The position numbers were made by a program, and so were the translations under genes. A stretch of DNA of 64,000 nt. Source: Homoserinimonas sp. OAct 916. GTDB lineage: Bacteria; Actinomycetota; Actinomycetes; Actinomycetales; Microbacteriaceae. Within the stretch, counting starts at the first letter, position 1. The number at the start of each line of letters is the position of its first letter. The notes beneath the pieces are model-generated. The model did not search any database and had not been told where the DNA came from. It saw nothing but the letters and a program-made list of their open reading frames with translations. The DNA lies in NCBI RefSeq assembly GCF_003260275.1, contig NZ_QJHB01000004.1, positions 186,001-250,000 of the forward strand, given 5' to 3'. Below, piece after piece: positions 41,979 through 51,026 of this stretch.

Positions 41979-43228
41979 CGTGTCGCTGCTTCCGCCTTGG
42001 CGCCACCACGTGGCATCTCGCTGTCAACCGGAATTCCGAACGCTCCCTGCGCCGTCAACCTCTCGATCGTTTCCCTGTCGAATCCGGCGACGTCACTGAG
42101 AACATAGTCGAAATCCTCGTTTCGTCTCGGTGCACGCCGGTACTCAGGAATGTCATTGCCCACGCGCACGGGTGAGGCCACCTGCTTGAGAGTACCGAAG
42201 TGAGGGTGCTCAGTCTCAACAATGAGGTTGCGGGCCCGGGTGTGGTCCTCCTCCAGAGCCGCCCCCACATCGTTGATAGGGCCACACGGAATCGACGCTG
42301 GGTACAGTATGCTCAGCCACTCATCGACCGTCTTGGTCGTGAAAATCTCTTCCAGCTCGGCGAGCAGCTCCTTGCTGTTCTGCTGGCGGCCGGAGAAGTT
42401 CCCGTAGGGGGACTCCTCGAGAGCCCACTCTGGCCGGCCGACCAAGGGTGCGAGCCGTTGCCAGAATTTCTCCTTCGCGCAACCCACCACAATCCAGCCG
42501 TCGCTTGCCATGAAGGCCTGGAACGGCACGAGCGAGGGATGGGCCGAGTGCCTCGTGCGAACCGGGGTGAATCCCGCGTTCAAGTGCCAGGTCGCCGGGT
42601 AGGTCAGCATGGCGATTGCGGTGTCATACAGACTCACGTCGCAGTCCATACCCACACCGTCACGACGTGCGGCGTGGAGTCCGCTGAGCAACGAGATCGC
42701 CGCCACCAGCCCACCGGAATAGTCGACCATCGAAAGTCCAGACTTGGTGGGCGGGCCATCAGGCTCGCCGGTGAGGTCCATCCAGCCACTGAGGCCCTGC
42801 AGGATGTAGTCATAGCCCGGTTCGCTCTGACGCGGACCGGTCATTCCGAAGCCGGAGAGCGAGACACACACGATCGCAGGATTGAGGTGCTTCAGATCGT
42901 CATATTTGATGCGCATCTTGGCCGGCACATCACCGCGGAGGTTGGAGTAGACCACATCGGCGGTCTTGACGAGCTCCTCAAAGACCTCTCTGCCGGATTC
43001 GGTCGAGAGATCCAGGGAGAGGCTCTTCTTGTTGCGGTTGAACGTCTCGAAGAAGAGTGAGTCCTCGCCTTCGAAATAGGGGGGAACGTACCGTCCGACG
43101 TCACCGCCGAATCGTGGATCTTCGATCTTGATGACCTCGGCGCCGAGGTCGGCGAGGTGAACCGACCCAAAGGGCCCCGCACCGTACTGTTCTACTGCGA
43201 TGATGCGTACATCCTCGAGGGGTTTCAT
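41975..43228 (-). CDS. Family III CoA-transferase (CaiB/FRC type, 417 aa)
   Basis: Class III CoA-transferase features: N-terminal LEDVRIIAVEQYGAGPFGS, LADLGAEVIKIEDP, NRNKKSLSLDL, and the catalytic Asp169 in SMVDYSGG, the same residue number as in formyl-CoA transferase. It moves CoA from one acyl-CoA to a carboxylic acid and so can activate the pathway substrate without ATP. The ATG overlaps the LLM gene by four bases. Confidence 0.9.
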   Translation of the reverse strand: MKPLEDVRIIAVEQYGAGPFGSVHLADLGAEVIKIEDPRFGGDVGRYVPPYFEGEDSLFFETFNRNKKSLSLDLSTESGREVFEELVKTADVVYSNLRGDVPAKMRIKYDDLKHLNPAIVCVSLSGFGMTGPRQSEPGYDYILQGLSGWMDLTGEPDGPPTKSGLSMVDYSGGLVAAISLLSGLHAARRDGVGMDCDVSLYDTAIAMLTYPATWHLNAGFTPVRTRHSAHPSLVPFQAFMASDGWIVVGCAKEKFWQRLAPLVGRPEWALEESPYGNFSGRQQNSKELLAELEEIFTTKTVDEWLSILYPASIPCGPINDVGAALEEDHTRARNLIVETEHPHFGTLKQVASPVRVGNDIPEYRRAPRRNEDFDYVLSDVAGFDRETIERLTAQGAFGIPVDSEMPRGGAKAEAATR

Positions 43229-44259
43229 GTAATACTCTCCCTGATTTCAGCGATCATGGTAATGAGCTCATCCTGCGCAGCACGTATCTCAGCTGGGGTC
43301 ATGCCGTGTGTCGGGGCGCTCAGCTTGACCGCGTCGGCCAGCCCGTTGTATGCGGTGATGCGCTCGGCGACCTGGTCACGAGTGCCAGCCATCGTGAGCA
43401 CATCGACCATCGAGTCCGATACCTCGTTCGCAAGGTAGTCTGCGCCGCGTCCCTGCCGGAATGCATCGATGACCCGCTCTTGTTCTTCAGCCAGTCCGTG
43501 AAAGTCGAAGAAGTCGGCGTAGCTGCGCACGCTTGCATAAAAGCCCACGGTGCCCGCGACGTAGCGTCGCGCGGTCGTGATGTCCTCGTGAACTCCGCAG
43601 CAGGCGGAGACCACCACGTCGACGTCGGCGAGTGATTTGCCTTCGACCTTCTGGACGCCAGCTTCGAGCTCGGGCAGGACCCGGTCCGCCAGGAATGCCG
43701 GCGAGCAGAGCTCGTGACTGATCCAGCCATCGCCGATCTCGCCGGCGAGCTGAGTCATGATCGGACCCATGGCGGCGAGGTAGATCGGAATATCGGATCG
43801 GATCTGGTTGAGTGCGCGCTCGTAGCCGCGAATGCGCATCGGTTCGAAGTCGCCGTCGAGGTCGATGGGGCTGCCATCGGCCGCCCTGGACCAGAAATGG
43901 CGCACGTTGCGCACGGTCTCGCGCATATGGGCCACGGGCTTCCCCCAGCTCGCGTTGTGCCATTGTTCGTTGAGGCGCCGGACGCCCGAACCGACACCAA
44001 GGATGAAACGGCCGTCCGAGATCTCGTCAATGTCGAGCGCCTCGAGCGCCAGGATCATGGGGCTACGGGTGAAGCCAAGCGCGATGCCCGTGGCCACCTT
44101 GGCCGTCGTGGTCGCTCCTGCTACAGCGGCCGCAGTGACGGTCGCGCTGCGGTGGAGCTCTTGGACCCACAGAGTCTCGGCCCCCGCTGCCTCAGCCCGA
44201 CGGCTCACGTCGAGCAGTTCGGCCATCGACTCACCCCAAGGCTGGAAGGTGATCCTCAT
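43225..44259 (-). CDS. LLM-class flavin/F420-dependent oxidoreductase (344 aa)
   Basis: Luciferase-like TIM barrel with MRITFQPWGESMAELL, ETLWVQELHRSATVT, IALGFTRSPMILALEA, GRFILGVGSGVRRLNEQW and GTRDQVAERITAYNGLADAV. The ATG at 44259 lies four bases after the MaoC stop; the longer frame runs back into that gene. It could be an F420-dependent dehydrogenase/reductase or FMN monooxygenase. It is the second gene of the 13-gene operon. Confidence 0.82.
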   Translation of the reverse strand: MRITFQPWGESMAELLDVSRRAEAAGAETLWVQELHRSATVTAAAVAGATTTAKVATGIALGFTRSPMILALEALDIDEISDGRFILGVGSGVRRLNEQWHNASWGKPVAHMRETVRNVRHFWSRAADGSPIDLDGDFEPMRIRGYERALNQIRSDIPIYLAAMGPIMTQLAGEIGDGWISHELCSPAFLADRVLPELEAGVQKVEGKSLADVDVVVSACCGVHEDITTARRYVAGTVGFYASVRSYADFFDFHGLAEEQERVIDAFRQGRGADYLANEVSDSMVDVLTMAGTRDQVAERITAYNGLADAVKLSAPTHGMTPAEIRAAQDELITMIAEIRESIT

Positions 44260-44263
44260 CTGG

Positions 44264-44788
44264 CTACTCGCCGCCCAGGCCGAGCGGCTGCCTGCCCTCG
44301 GGAAAAATGCCTTCGAGCTGTTCTGCTCCACGCTTGTAGACGTAAAAAATACGTTTGAACGAGCAGACCTCGTCACCGGTCTGGTTCAGCGTGCGAGTGC
44401 GGACGGTGACGATGCCGGCGTGGGGGCGACTTCCGGACTCACGCTTCTCAAGCACGATCGACTCGCTGAACAAGGTGTCCCCGGCAAACACCGGGTGGGT
44501 CATCTTGATGTCGTCCCACCCCAGATTTGCGAACGCGTTCTGCGTAAGGTCAGTGACACTCTGGCCCACAGCGATTGCCACCGTCAGGGTCGAGACGACC
44601 AGCGGCTGGCCGAACTCGGATTTCTTGGCATATTCTGCGTTGAAATGCATCTGGTTGGTGTTCATTGTCAAGAGGGAGAACCACGTGTTGTCGGCTTCCG
44701 TCACAGTGCGGCCGAGAGGGTGCTTGTAAACGTCGCCCACCTCGAAATCCTCGAAGAAGCGCCCGGTCCAGCCCTCTTTGATTGACAT
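44264..44788 (-). CDS. MaoC-family dehydratase, mesaconyl-CoA hydratase-like (174 aa)
   Basis: MaoC domain with FEDFEVGDVYKHPLGRTV, WFSLLTMNTNQMHFNAEYA and FGQPLVVSTLT. The hydratase pair is N-x4-H (NTNQMH), the arrangement seen in the mesaconyl-CoA/itaconyl-CoA hydratase-like branch. Start 44788 is chosen for GAAAGG seven bases upstream. First gene of the operon that runs to 33518; the promoter with an embedded operator lies 35-65 bases upstream. With the CitE-like lyase at the other end, a mesaconyl/citramalyl-type step is conceivable. Confidence 0.8.
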   Translation of the reverse strand: MSIKEGWTGRFFEDFEVGDVYKHPLGRTVTEADNTWFSLLTMNTNQMHFNAEYAKKSEFGQPLVVSTLTVAIAVGQSVTDLTQNAFANLGWDDIKMTHPVFAGDTLFSESIVLEKRESGSRPHAGIVTVRTRTLNQTGDEVCSFKRIFYVYKRGAEQLEGIFPEGRQPLGLGGE

Positions 44789-44825
44789 CTGAATACCTTT
44801 CAAAAATGTGAGTTCGATTAGAACA

Positions 44826-44855
44826 ATACTAATTGTCAGACATTTTGATTGTCAA
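44826..44855 (-). promoter_or_regulatory. Promoter of the 13-gene operon: TTGACA, 18 bp, TAGTAT
   Basis: On the minus strand TTGACA (44855-44850) is a perfect -35; 18 bases further TAGTAT (44831-44826) fits a -10. The transcription start would fall about 30 bases before the MaoC ATG at 44788. The operator-like palindrome 44833-44843 fills the spacer, so a bound regulator would exclude RNA polymerase. Confidence 0.65.
44833..44843. promoter_or_regulatory. TTGTCAGACAT, candidate GntR operator in the promoter spacer
   Basis: TTGTC-A-GACAT is palindromic in nine of eleven positions plus centre and lies between -35 and -10 of the promoter at 44826-44855. It is the best placed of the TTGTCnGACAA-type sites in the window. 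Confidence 0.65.
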
Positions 44856-44930
44856 GGCAGACGCCGCGCGCCCTCGTTTGCTCCCGACGGACACGAGTCG
44901 CCTCAGCCCCGGGGATGCCGGGCGCCCGGG

Positions 44931-46673
44931 TCAGCGGTTGCTCACCTTGCCGAACAGGTTTGCGATCGGTGCAAGCAGCATCGGGCGTGCGGCAACGAGC
45001 GCGCCCGCTGTCACGGCGATTGACAGCGCAAACCACCAGAAGCCGACCCAGTTCACGACGTCTTCTCCGGCGAACATGTGATTCAGGTTGCGCAGTGCAC
45101 CGGTCGCCAAGACGAGGATGACATGGGCCAGGATGAAAAGGGCGAAGAAGATCATTGTCGGAAAGTGGAGGGCCCGCGCCAGTGGAGCCGGATAGATCCG
45201 ATTCAGCCTGTCGGCCTTCGCGGGCCACCACTGACTCATGCGCACCCCGGTGATGATTGCAATCGGCGCGGCCACGAACACGACGATGAAGTACATCAGT
45301 TGCTGCAGGCTGTTGTAGTTGACCCAGCCATTCTCAACGGGCCAGTCCAATGTCATGTATTGCAGCAGTGCAGACGCAGCGTTGGGGAACACTTCCAGGC
45401 TCGTCGGGACTATTCGCGCCCAGTGCCCGGTGACGAAAAGAAGAACGACAAAGATGAGCCCGTTTGCCATCCACAGAAGGTCAAGTGAGGTGTGCAGCCA
45501 CAGATTGATGCTCACCTTCGTCCCGCCCTTCTTCGGCGTCCAGAATGCCGGCGGCTTCAGCTGTGAGCGCACCTGGAGGCCCGAGCGAATGATCAAGGCG
45601 ATCATGAAGAAGTTGAGGAAGTGCGCCCACCTTGCCCACGCAGGAAAGCCAGCCTCAGTGTTCTCCGGCAGGGCGTACTCTCCGGGATATCGCTTGAGGA
45701 ATTCTGGCACCCCGGGCAGCGTTGTCAGCCCACGGGCCGCAAGCACCAGGATCGCTGCAACGATCACCGCCGCCAGCGAGCCGAGCACGCCCATCTTGAC
45801 CCAGTATCCGAGAGTCTTCTGGCCGATCATGATGGGTTCACGCGCGGGCCTTGCAGGCTTTGCGCGCGTTACAGAAACGGCAGGGCGTGCGGTTTCTGCA
45901 GGCACTACAGGTTGTGCAGGCACTGACGGCTGTACAGGCACTGCCGGTTTTGCCGGCTCGGCCGGTTTTGCTGCTGGAGCCGGGGTCGCCACCGGTTGGG
46001 GCTGAGCGGGAACGGCATGATCGGTTTCTGATGTCGTTGATCGCCCAGCCGCCGTTGGTCCATCTGCCGTTGTAGCCTCCTGACCTGTGCGAGTGGGCCG
46101 AGCGGGCGCGAACCCGGCCGCCGGCCAGGCATCGCCACCTGCAACTCGTGGTAGGCCACGGCGCAACGATACCCCTCCGGTATCTGGCTCAGTCGGCTCA
46201 GCAGCCGGCACCTCAGCGGCAGTTGCCTCCATTGCTTGATTCGCCTGGACGGGCTGCTCGGGCTGAGCCCCTCCGACAGGCGCCGAGCGGTCAGGCTCCC
46301 GCGCGGGAGCGGTCGGTTCAGAATCCGGGCTCACCCCGGCGGCCGCTGCGGTGACGCGACTGGGCGGCCACGGCGCACCGCCGACCACACGAGGCAGCCC
46401 CTGGCGCACGACGGGCGCCCCGACCTGAGTCTCTGCAGCCGTTTCCTGAACGGTCTCCTCGGGGGCCAGCGACGACGATGGAGTGGGTGTTGCGGGGCCA
46501 GCAGGCGCACTCTCCACCAACGCCACTCCCCCCGGCGCTTCGTCCGTCGGCTGTGGCGCTCCAGAATCGTGTTCGGCACCGAGGCCAGGGGGCGCGGCAG
46601 CAATAGGCGGCCACGGCTCGCCTCCGTGCGTACGCGGCAAACCTTGACGAATCTGACCCGTGTACGTTGCCAA
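44931..46673 (-). CDS. Cytochrome b-type membrane protein with repeat-bearing disordered N-terminus (580 aa)
   Basis: Residues 1-285 are low-complexity Pro/Ala/Glu-rich and probably disordered, except for three copies of a motif R-[QR]-G-L-P-R-x2-G-G-x2-W-P at 9-22, 90-103 and 171-184, spaced exactly 81 residues. Residues 290-565 form about six membrane helices like a cytochrome b/formate-dehydrogenase-gamma domain, with candidate haem ligands His351 (RWAHFLN), His394 (LWLHTSL), His503 (RALHFPT) and His517 (ILAHVIL). It begins two bases after etfA ends. The context suggests a membrane acceptor passing electrons from ETF to quinone, but no quinone or Fe-S motif is visible. Confidence 0.75.
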   Translation of the reverse strand: MATYTGQIRQGLPRTHGGEPWPPIAAAPPGLGAEHDSGAPQPTDEAPGGVALVESAPAGPATPTPSSSLAPEETVQETAAETQVGAPVVRQGLPRVVGGAPWPPSRVTAAAAGVSPDSEPTAPAREPDRSAPVGGAQPEQPVQANQAMEATAAEVPAAEPTEPDTGGVSLRRGLPRVAGGDAWPAAGFAPARPTRTGQEATTADGPTAAGRSTTSETDHAVPAQPQPVATPAPAAKPAEPAKPAVPVQPSVPAQPVVPAETARPAVSVTRAKPARPAREPIMIGQKTLGYWVKMGVLGSLAAVIVAAILVLAARGLTTLPGVPEFLKRYPGEYALPENTEAGFPAWARWAHFLNFFMIALIIRSGLQVRSQLKPPAFWTPKKGGTKVSINLWLHTSLDLLWMANGLIFVVLLFVTGHWARIVPTSLEVFPNAASALLQYMTLDWPVENGWVNYNSLQQLMYFIVVFVAAPIAIITGVRMSQWWPAKADRLNRIYPAPLARALHFPTMIFFALFILAHVILVLATGALRNLNHMFAGEDVVNWVGFWWFALSIAVTAGALVAARPMLLAPIANLFGKVSNR

Positions 46674-46675
46674 AA

Positions 46676-47638
46676 CTACTTCTTTCCCGCTTCCAGCGCG
46701 CTGATGAGCTGCGGAACGACAGTGAACAGATCGCCGACGATACCGTAGTCCGCCACCTCGAATATTGGAGCGTCGGCATCCTTATTGATCGCAACGATCA
46801 TCTTTGACGTCTGCATCCCCGCGCGATGTTGTATCGCCCCTGAAATACCGAGCGCGATATACAGCTGCGGCGCGACCGAGACACCAGTCTGTCCCACCTG
46901 ATGGTTGGCGCGGATATAGCCCGCGTCGACTGCAGCGCGCGAGGCGCCCACAGCCGCGCCCAGCACGTCCGCGAGATCTTCGACCAGCTTGAAGTGGTCC
47001 TCTGAGCCAAGACCGCGCCCGCCCGAAACAACCTTCACCGCGCCGCGCAGCTCAGGCCGTGACGACACTGCGGTCTCTTCTTCGAACGACTCGACGATCG
47101 AAGAAGGCTTACCCGAGGGCTCTACAGTGAGCGTTTCAAGGTCGACGGCCTGTGCGGCTGCCCGAGCGTCGATAGACCCTTGCCGAACCGTGATGACAGG
47201 GGCGCCGAAGGTGGCCGTCGAGGTGACGTTGTAGGCCCCGCCGTATACCGAGTGGTGGGCAACAACGCCGACGTCATCCCGCGAGATACCGGTTGCGTCC
47301 GCCGAAATCGAATGCTTGGCGCGCACGGCGAACCGTGCAGCGATGTCGCGCCCATCAGGCGAGTGCGACACCAGGATCGCTTCAGGATTCACTCGCTCAG
47401 CCGCAGCCGCGAGCGCATCAACCGCCCCACCATCCAGACCGGTGCCGTCGGCCACGAGCACGGCGGCGGCGCCGAGTTCGGCGACTTCCCCGGCATGGTC
47501 GGCTGAACCCAGGAGCAAGGCCACAGGGGTTCCCACTGCATCAGCCGCACCGATGAGTTCTGCGGCAGATTTCGCGATTGCACCTGCAGGCGTGGTCTCT
47601 ACGACGACGAGGATCGCGTCAGCAGCATATTCAGTCAT
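46676..47638 (-). CDS. etfA: Electron transfer flavoprotein alpha subunit (320 aa)
   Basis: EtfA with the C-terminal FAD signature [20 protein letters not shown], the preceding [11 protein letters not shown] and [12 protein letters not shown] segments, and [19 protein letters not shown] near the end. The start 47638 ([10 protein letters not shown]) is set by the family N-terminus, ten bases after the etfB stop. With EtfB it collects electrons from acyl-CoA dehydrogenases, of which the window encodes three. Confidence 0.93.
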   Translation of the reverse strand: MTEYAADAILVVVETTPAGAIAKSAAELIGAADAVGTPVALLLGSADHAGEVAELGAAAVLVADGTGLDGGAVDALAAAAERVNPEAILVSHSPDGRDIAARFAVRAKHSISADATGISRDDVGVVAHHSVYGGAYNVTSTATFGAPVITVRQGSIDARAAAQAVDLETLTVEPSGKPSSIVESFEEETAVSSRPELRGAVKVVSGGRGLGSEDHFKLVEDLADVLGAAVGASRAAVDAGYIRANHQVGQTGVSVAPQLYIALGISGAIQHRAGMQTSKMIVAINKDADAPIFEVADYGIVGDLFTVVPQLISALEAGKK

Positions 47639-47648
47639 ATCTTCGCCC

Positions 47649-48425
47649 CTAAGCCAAACGGTTCTTGAGCAGGAAGTCGGCAAGGTCCTTGCCTGCTTCT
47701 CCGTCATCAACGATCTTGATACCTGCCTCGCGCGGAGGTTTCTCTGCAATGCTCAGCATGATGGATCGGGCGACTTCAGGATCATCTGCGCGCACGCCCA
47801 GGTCGGCAAGCGACACAGTCTCGAAAGGCTTCTTCTTCGCAGCCATGATCCCTTTGAAGCTCGGAAAGCGCGGATCAGGGAACGCCTCGGTGATCGAAAC
47901 CACTGCGGGGAGCTGAGCCGACACCCGCTGCGCACCGCCGTCGATGGGTCGCGTGCCGGACACTTTGGAATCCGTGATTTCAATCTCGCTCAAACCCGTC
48001 AGCTGAGGCACTTCCAAATACTCGGCAATTGCCGCTGGAACCATGCCGCCCGAGCCATCAGTCGACACGTTGCCCGAGATCACCAGGTCAAATCCGTCCC
48101 GTTTGATCGCAGCGGCAAGGACCTGTGCCGTCAACACGATATCGGCTCCCGCGAGAGCCTCGTCGGCCACATGAATCGCTCTGTCGGCGCCCATGCCCAA
48201 GGCCTTGCGCACGGTCGATACTGAGCCCGCTGGCGCAGCCGCGAGTGCAACAACCTCTGTGCCCGGATTGGCGTCAGCGTAGGTCAGGGCCGCTTCAAGC
48301 GCCCGCTCGCTGATCTCGTCGAGTACAGCCTCACTGGCCCCGCGATCGGCGAGGCCGGTCTCGAGGTTGAGCTTTCGGTCGCCATACGTGTCCGGTACTT
48401 CTTTGACCAGGACGATCAGCTTCAT
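47649..48425 (-). CDS. etfB: Electron transfer flavoprotein beta subunit (258 aa)
   Basis: Etf[20 protein letters not shown] at the start, the AMP-site/structural segment [34 protein letters not shown], and the recognition-loop region [27 protein letters not shown] precedes ATG 48425; the longer frame is not needed. First gene of the etfB-etfA-cytochrome b operon. Confidence 0.93.
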   Translation of the reverse strand: MKLIVLVKEVPDTYGDRKLNLETGLADRGASEAVLDEISERALEAALTYADANPGTEVVALAAAPAGSVSTVRKALGMGADRAIHVADEALAGADIVLTAQVLAAAIKRDGFDLVISGNVSTDGSGGMVPAAIAEYLEVPQLTGLSEIEITDSKVSGTRPIDGGAQRVSAQLPAVVSITEAFPDPRFPSFKGIMAAKKKPFETVSLADLGVRADDPEVARSIMLSIAEKPPREAGIKIVDDGEAGKDLADFLLKNRLA

Positions 48426-48708
48426 CGATTCTCCTTCAACGTCTCCCGCGAACACTCTATACGGGGTCACCCACAACAAAACAACTGCGACAGTCAAAAC
48501 TCAGACATTTTCGGTATTATTGATTTGTGCGTCACAGCACGGACGGGAATAGCGGCACGACCGACGTGGAATATTGGTTCTGCAACTCAGATCGAACTGA
48601 AAAGGCAGTGACTCGTCACGCTCAGAAGATCGCGGAACGCCAGCACTTCACTGAGGATTGCCCGCACTGAGGCCGTGGTGGAGTAGAGCAACCAGCAAGC
48701 CCGGTCGC

Positions 48709-48716
48709 TGTATACG
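48709..48716. promoter_or_regulatory. TGTATACG, upstream TGTATAC site of the prp regulator
   Basis: One of two TGTATAC motifs spaced 63 bases (six helix turns) upstream of the GntR gene at 48790. The helical phasing would permit looping between two bound dimers. The assignment to the adjacent GntR protein is inferred. Confidence 0.35.
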
Positions 48717-48771
48717 CACAGCGGGAGGTCGCGCCGTCAAGCGCGGGAGAACTCGCTCATTTCACCGTCAA

Positions 48772-48779
48772 TGTATACA
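48772..48779. promoter_or_regulatory. TGTATACA palindrome just upstream of the prp GntR gene
   Basis: A perfect 8-base palindrome ten bases before the ATG of the GntR gene, directly before its TGGAG ribosome site. Binding here would block expression of the regulator and the prpDBC genes behind it. It is a likely autoregulatory site. Confidence 0.45.
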
Positions 48780-48789
48780 ATGGAGTTCC

Positions 48790-49443
48790 ATGAAGGCAGG
48801 CGAACGCGCATACACGGTGCTCCGCGATGACATTCTCAACTGGCGCCTGGCTCCCGGCACACCGTTGGCCGAGATCGAGCAGGCCGAACGCATCGGAGTC
48901 TCGCGCACGCCGGTTCGAGAAGCCCTCGCCCGACTGATCGCCGAAGGACTCGTGGAGTCCCGAGGTCGCGTCGACTCCGTTGCCGCCTTTTCCACCGACC
49001 ACCTCGTCGAGTTGTTCGAGTTCCGTGAGGCACTCGAGACCCAGGCCGCTCGCCTGGCCGCCCGCCGCCGCGATCCTGAGGTCTTCCGGAGTCTCCGTGA
49101 CGAGTTCCAGCTCGCCGCCGCCAAGAGCTCCGTCGACGAGAGTGAACGGGATGCCTTCTACGCGCTGGTCGCCCGCTTCGACGCCGCCGTCGACCGCTCG
49201 GTGGACAACCGCTACCTCACGAACGCCCTGACCGGCCTGCGCACCCACCTGGTCCGCGCCCGCCGGCTCTCCCGGGACAACCCGGAACGCCTGGCCCGCG
49301 CGGCAGCCGAACACCTGCTCATCACCGAGGCGATCCTTGCCCAGGACGAGACCCTCGCGGTGCAGGCCACCGCCGTGCACCTGCATTCCAGCCTGGTCAA
49401 CGTGATGGCCACCCTGCGGCAGACCGAGCCGCAACCGGCGTGA
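48790..49443 (+). CDS. GntR-family regulator of the methylcitrate genes (217 aa)
   Basis: Winged-helix N-terminus ([42 protein letters not shown]) and a C-terminal FCD-type helical domain ([34 protein letters not shown]). ATG 48790 has GGAG upstream and begins the conserved N-terminus; the 44-residue longer frame would cover the operator-like palindrome. It sits 47 bases before prpD in the same direction. It probably senses a propionate-pathway intermediate. Its pattern differs from the FCD regulator at 27800. Confidence 0.85.
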   Translation: MKAGERAYTVLRDDILNWRLAPGTPLAEIEQAERIGVSRTPVREALARLIAEGLVESRGRVDSVAAFSTDHLVELFEFREALETQAARLAARRRDPEVFRSLRDEFQLAAAKSSVDESERDAFYALVARFDAAVDRSVDNRYLTNALTGLRTHLVRARRLSRDNPERLARAAAEHLLITEAILAQDETLAVQATAVHLHSSLVNVMATLRQTEPQPA

Positions 49444-49490
49444 AACCGGCCCCGAATCAGACAAGCCCGATCACTACAGAAAGAGCATCC

Positions 49491-51026
49491 ATGAAAATGC
49501 ACAACGTTCGTGTCCACTCCAGCGAAGAGAACCTCCAGAAGGAGGACCAGCTGGCCTGGAAGATCGCCGAAGTGGCCACCGACCCAGTGGCGGTGACCGA
49601 TGACGTGACCGACATGATCATCAACCGCATCATCGACAACGCCGCCGTGGCCGCCGCCTCGATCGGCCGTCGCCCGGTCTCCGCCGCCCGCGCCCAAGCG
49701 CTCTCCCACCCGCAGTCGGTGCACGGCAAGGGCGCGAACGTGTTCGGCCCGGATGCCGCCATTCGCACCTCCCCGGAATGGGCGGCCTGGGCCAACGGTG
49801 TGGCGGTGCGCGAACTGGACTACCACGACACATTCCTGGCGGCGGACTACTCGCACCCGGCAGACAACATCCCGGCGATCATCGCCGTCGCCCAGCACGT
49901 CGGCGAAGAGCGCGGCCTCACCGGATCCGACCTGGTACGCGCCATGGCGACCGCCTACGAGATCCAGGTCGACCTGGTGAAGGCGATCTGCCTGCACAAG
50001 CACAAGATCGACCACGTCGCCCACCTCGGGCCGTCGGCAGCAGCCGGCATCGGCACCCTCCTCGGCCTCGACACCGAGACGATCTTCCAGGCCATCGGCC
50101 AGGCCCTGCACACCACCACGGCCACCCGGCAGTCCCGCAAGGGCGAGATCTCGAGTTGGAAGGCTCACGCCCCGGCGTTCGCCGGGAAAATGGCCGTGGA
50201 GGCCGTCGACCGGGCGATGCGCGGCGAGACCAGCCCCACCCCGATCTATGAGGGCGAGGATGCGGTGATCGCCTGGCTGCTGGATGGCCCGGATGCCTCC
50301 TATGAGGTGCCCCTGCCGGAAGCAGGCGAGGCGAAGAGGGCGATCCTGGACACCTACACGAAGGAGCACTCGGCGGAGTACCAGGCGCAGGCGCTGATCG
50401 ACCTGGCCCGCAAGCTGCACCGCGAACATCCGGAACTGGCCGAGGGCGACAGCATCGACAGTATCGTCATCCACACCTCGCACCACACGCACTATGTGAT
50501 CGGATCGGGAGCGAACGACCCGCAGAAGTACGACCCGAGTGCGAGCCGCGAGACCCTGGACCACTCGATCCCGTACATCTTCGCGGTCGCCCTTCAGGAT
50601 GGCGCCTGGCACCACGTGGACTCCTACACGCCGGAGCGCGCGAACCGCGCCGACACGGTGACCCTGTGGAACAAGATCACGACGGTCGAAGACGCCGAGT
50701 GGACCCGCCGCTACCACTCGCTGGACATCAGCGAGAAGGCGTTCGGTGGGCGGGTGGAGATCACGATGACCGATGGAACCACGATCACCGACGAGCTGGC
50801 GGTCGCCGACGCGCACCCGCTGGGTGCCCGTCCGTTCGCCCGCGCCGAGTATGTGGCGAAGTTCCGGATGCTCGCCGAAGGCGTGCTGGAGGATGCGGAG
50901 ATCGAACGCTTCCTCGCTCTCGTCGAGCGTCTGCCAGAATTGACCGCCGACGAGTTCGGAGGCCTCACCATCCAGGCGATTCCCGGAATCCTGGCGGCCG
51001 CACCCGCCCCGGAAGGACTGTTCTGA
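49491..51026 (+). CDS. prpD: 2-methylcitrate dehydratase (511 aa)
   Basis: Full-length Prp[61 protein letters not shown] and the [19 protein letters not shown] segment. It removes water from 2-methylcitrate to give 2-methyl-cis-aconitate. Start 49491 has GAAAGAG upstream; ATG 49497 is close. Its stop shares one base with the prpB start (TGATG). Gene order prpD-prpB-prpC is usual in Actinobacteria. Confidence 0.93.
   Translation: MKMHNVRVHSSEENLQKEDQLAWKIAEVATDPVAVTDDVTDMIINRIIDNAAVAAASIGRRPVSAARAQALSHPQSVHGKGANVFGPDAAIRTSPEWAAWANGVAVRELDYHDTFLAADYSHPADNIPAIIAVAQHVGEERGLTGSDLVRAMATAYEIQVDLVKAICLHKHKIDHVAHLGPSAAAGIGTLLGLDTETIFQAIGQALHTTTATRQSRKGEISSWKAHAPAFAGKMAVEAVDRAMRGETSPTPIYEGEDAVIAWLLDGPDASYEVPLPEAGEAKRAILDTYTKEHSAEYQAQALIDLARKLHREHPELAEGDSIDSIVIHTSHHTHYVIGSGANDPQKYDPSASRETLDHSIPYIFAVALQDGAWHHVDSYTPERANRADTVTLWNKITTVEDAEWTRRYHSLDISEKAFGGRVEITMTDGTTITDELAVADAHPLGARPFARAEYVAKFRMLAEGVLEDAEIERFLALVERLPELTADEFGGLTIQAIPGILAAAPAPEGLF

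Larger units (their letters stand above)
48426..48789. promoter_or_regulatory. Divergent spacer with etf and prp promoters
   Basis: 364 bases without a gene. On the minus strand TTGTTT, 17 bases, TATAGA ends about 25-30 bases before the etfB Shine-Dalgarno and could be its promoter. AACTCAGACAT at 48498-48508 keeps only half of the TTGTCnGACAA motif. On the plus side two TGTATAC motifs (48709 and 48772) precede the GntR gene. Confidence 0.4.

Noticed and set aside
48498-48508. A further TTGTCnGACAA operator upstream of etfB
   Set aside because: AACTCAGACAT keeps only one half site and does not overlap the likely promoter, so it was not counted in the regulon.
49212-50816. A 534-codon open frame on the minus strand
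   Set aside because: It is antisense to prpD, whose protein is unmistakable; long antisense frames are common in high-GC DNA and the translation is Arg/Val/Gly-rich without a domain.
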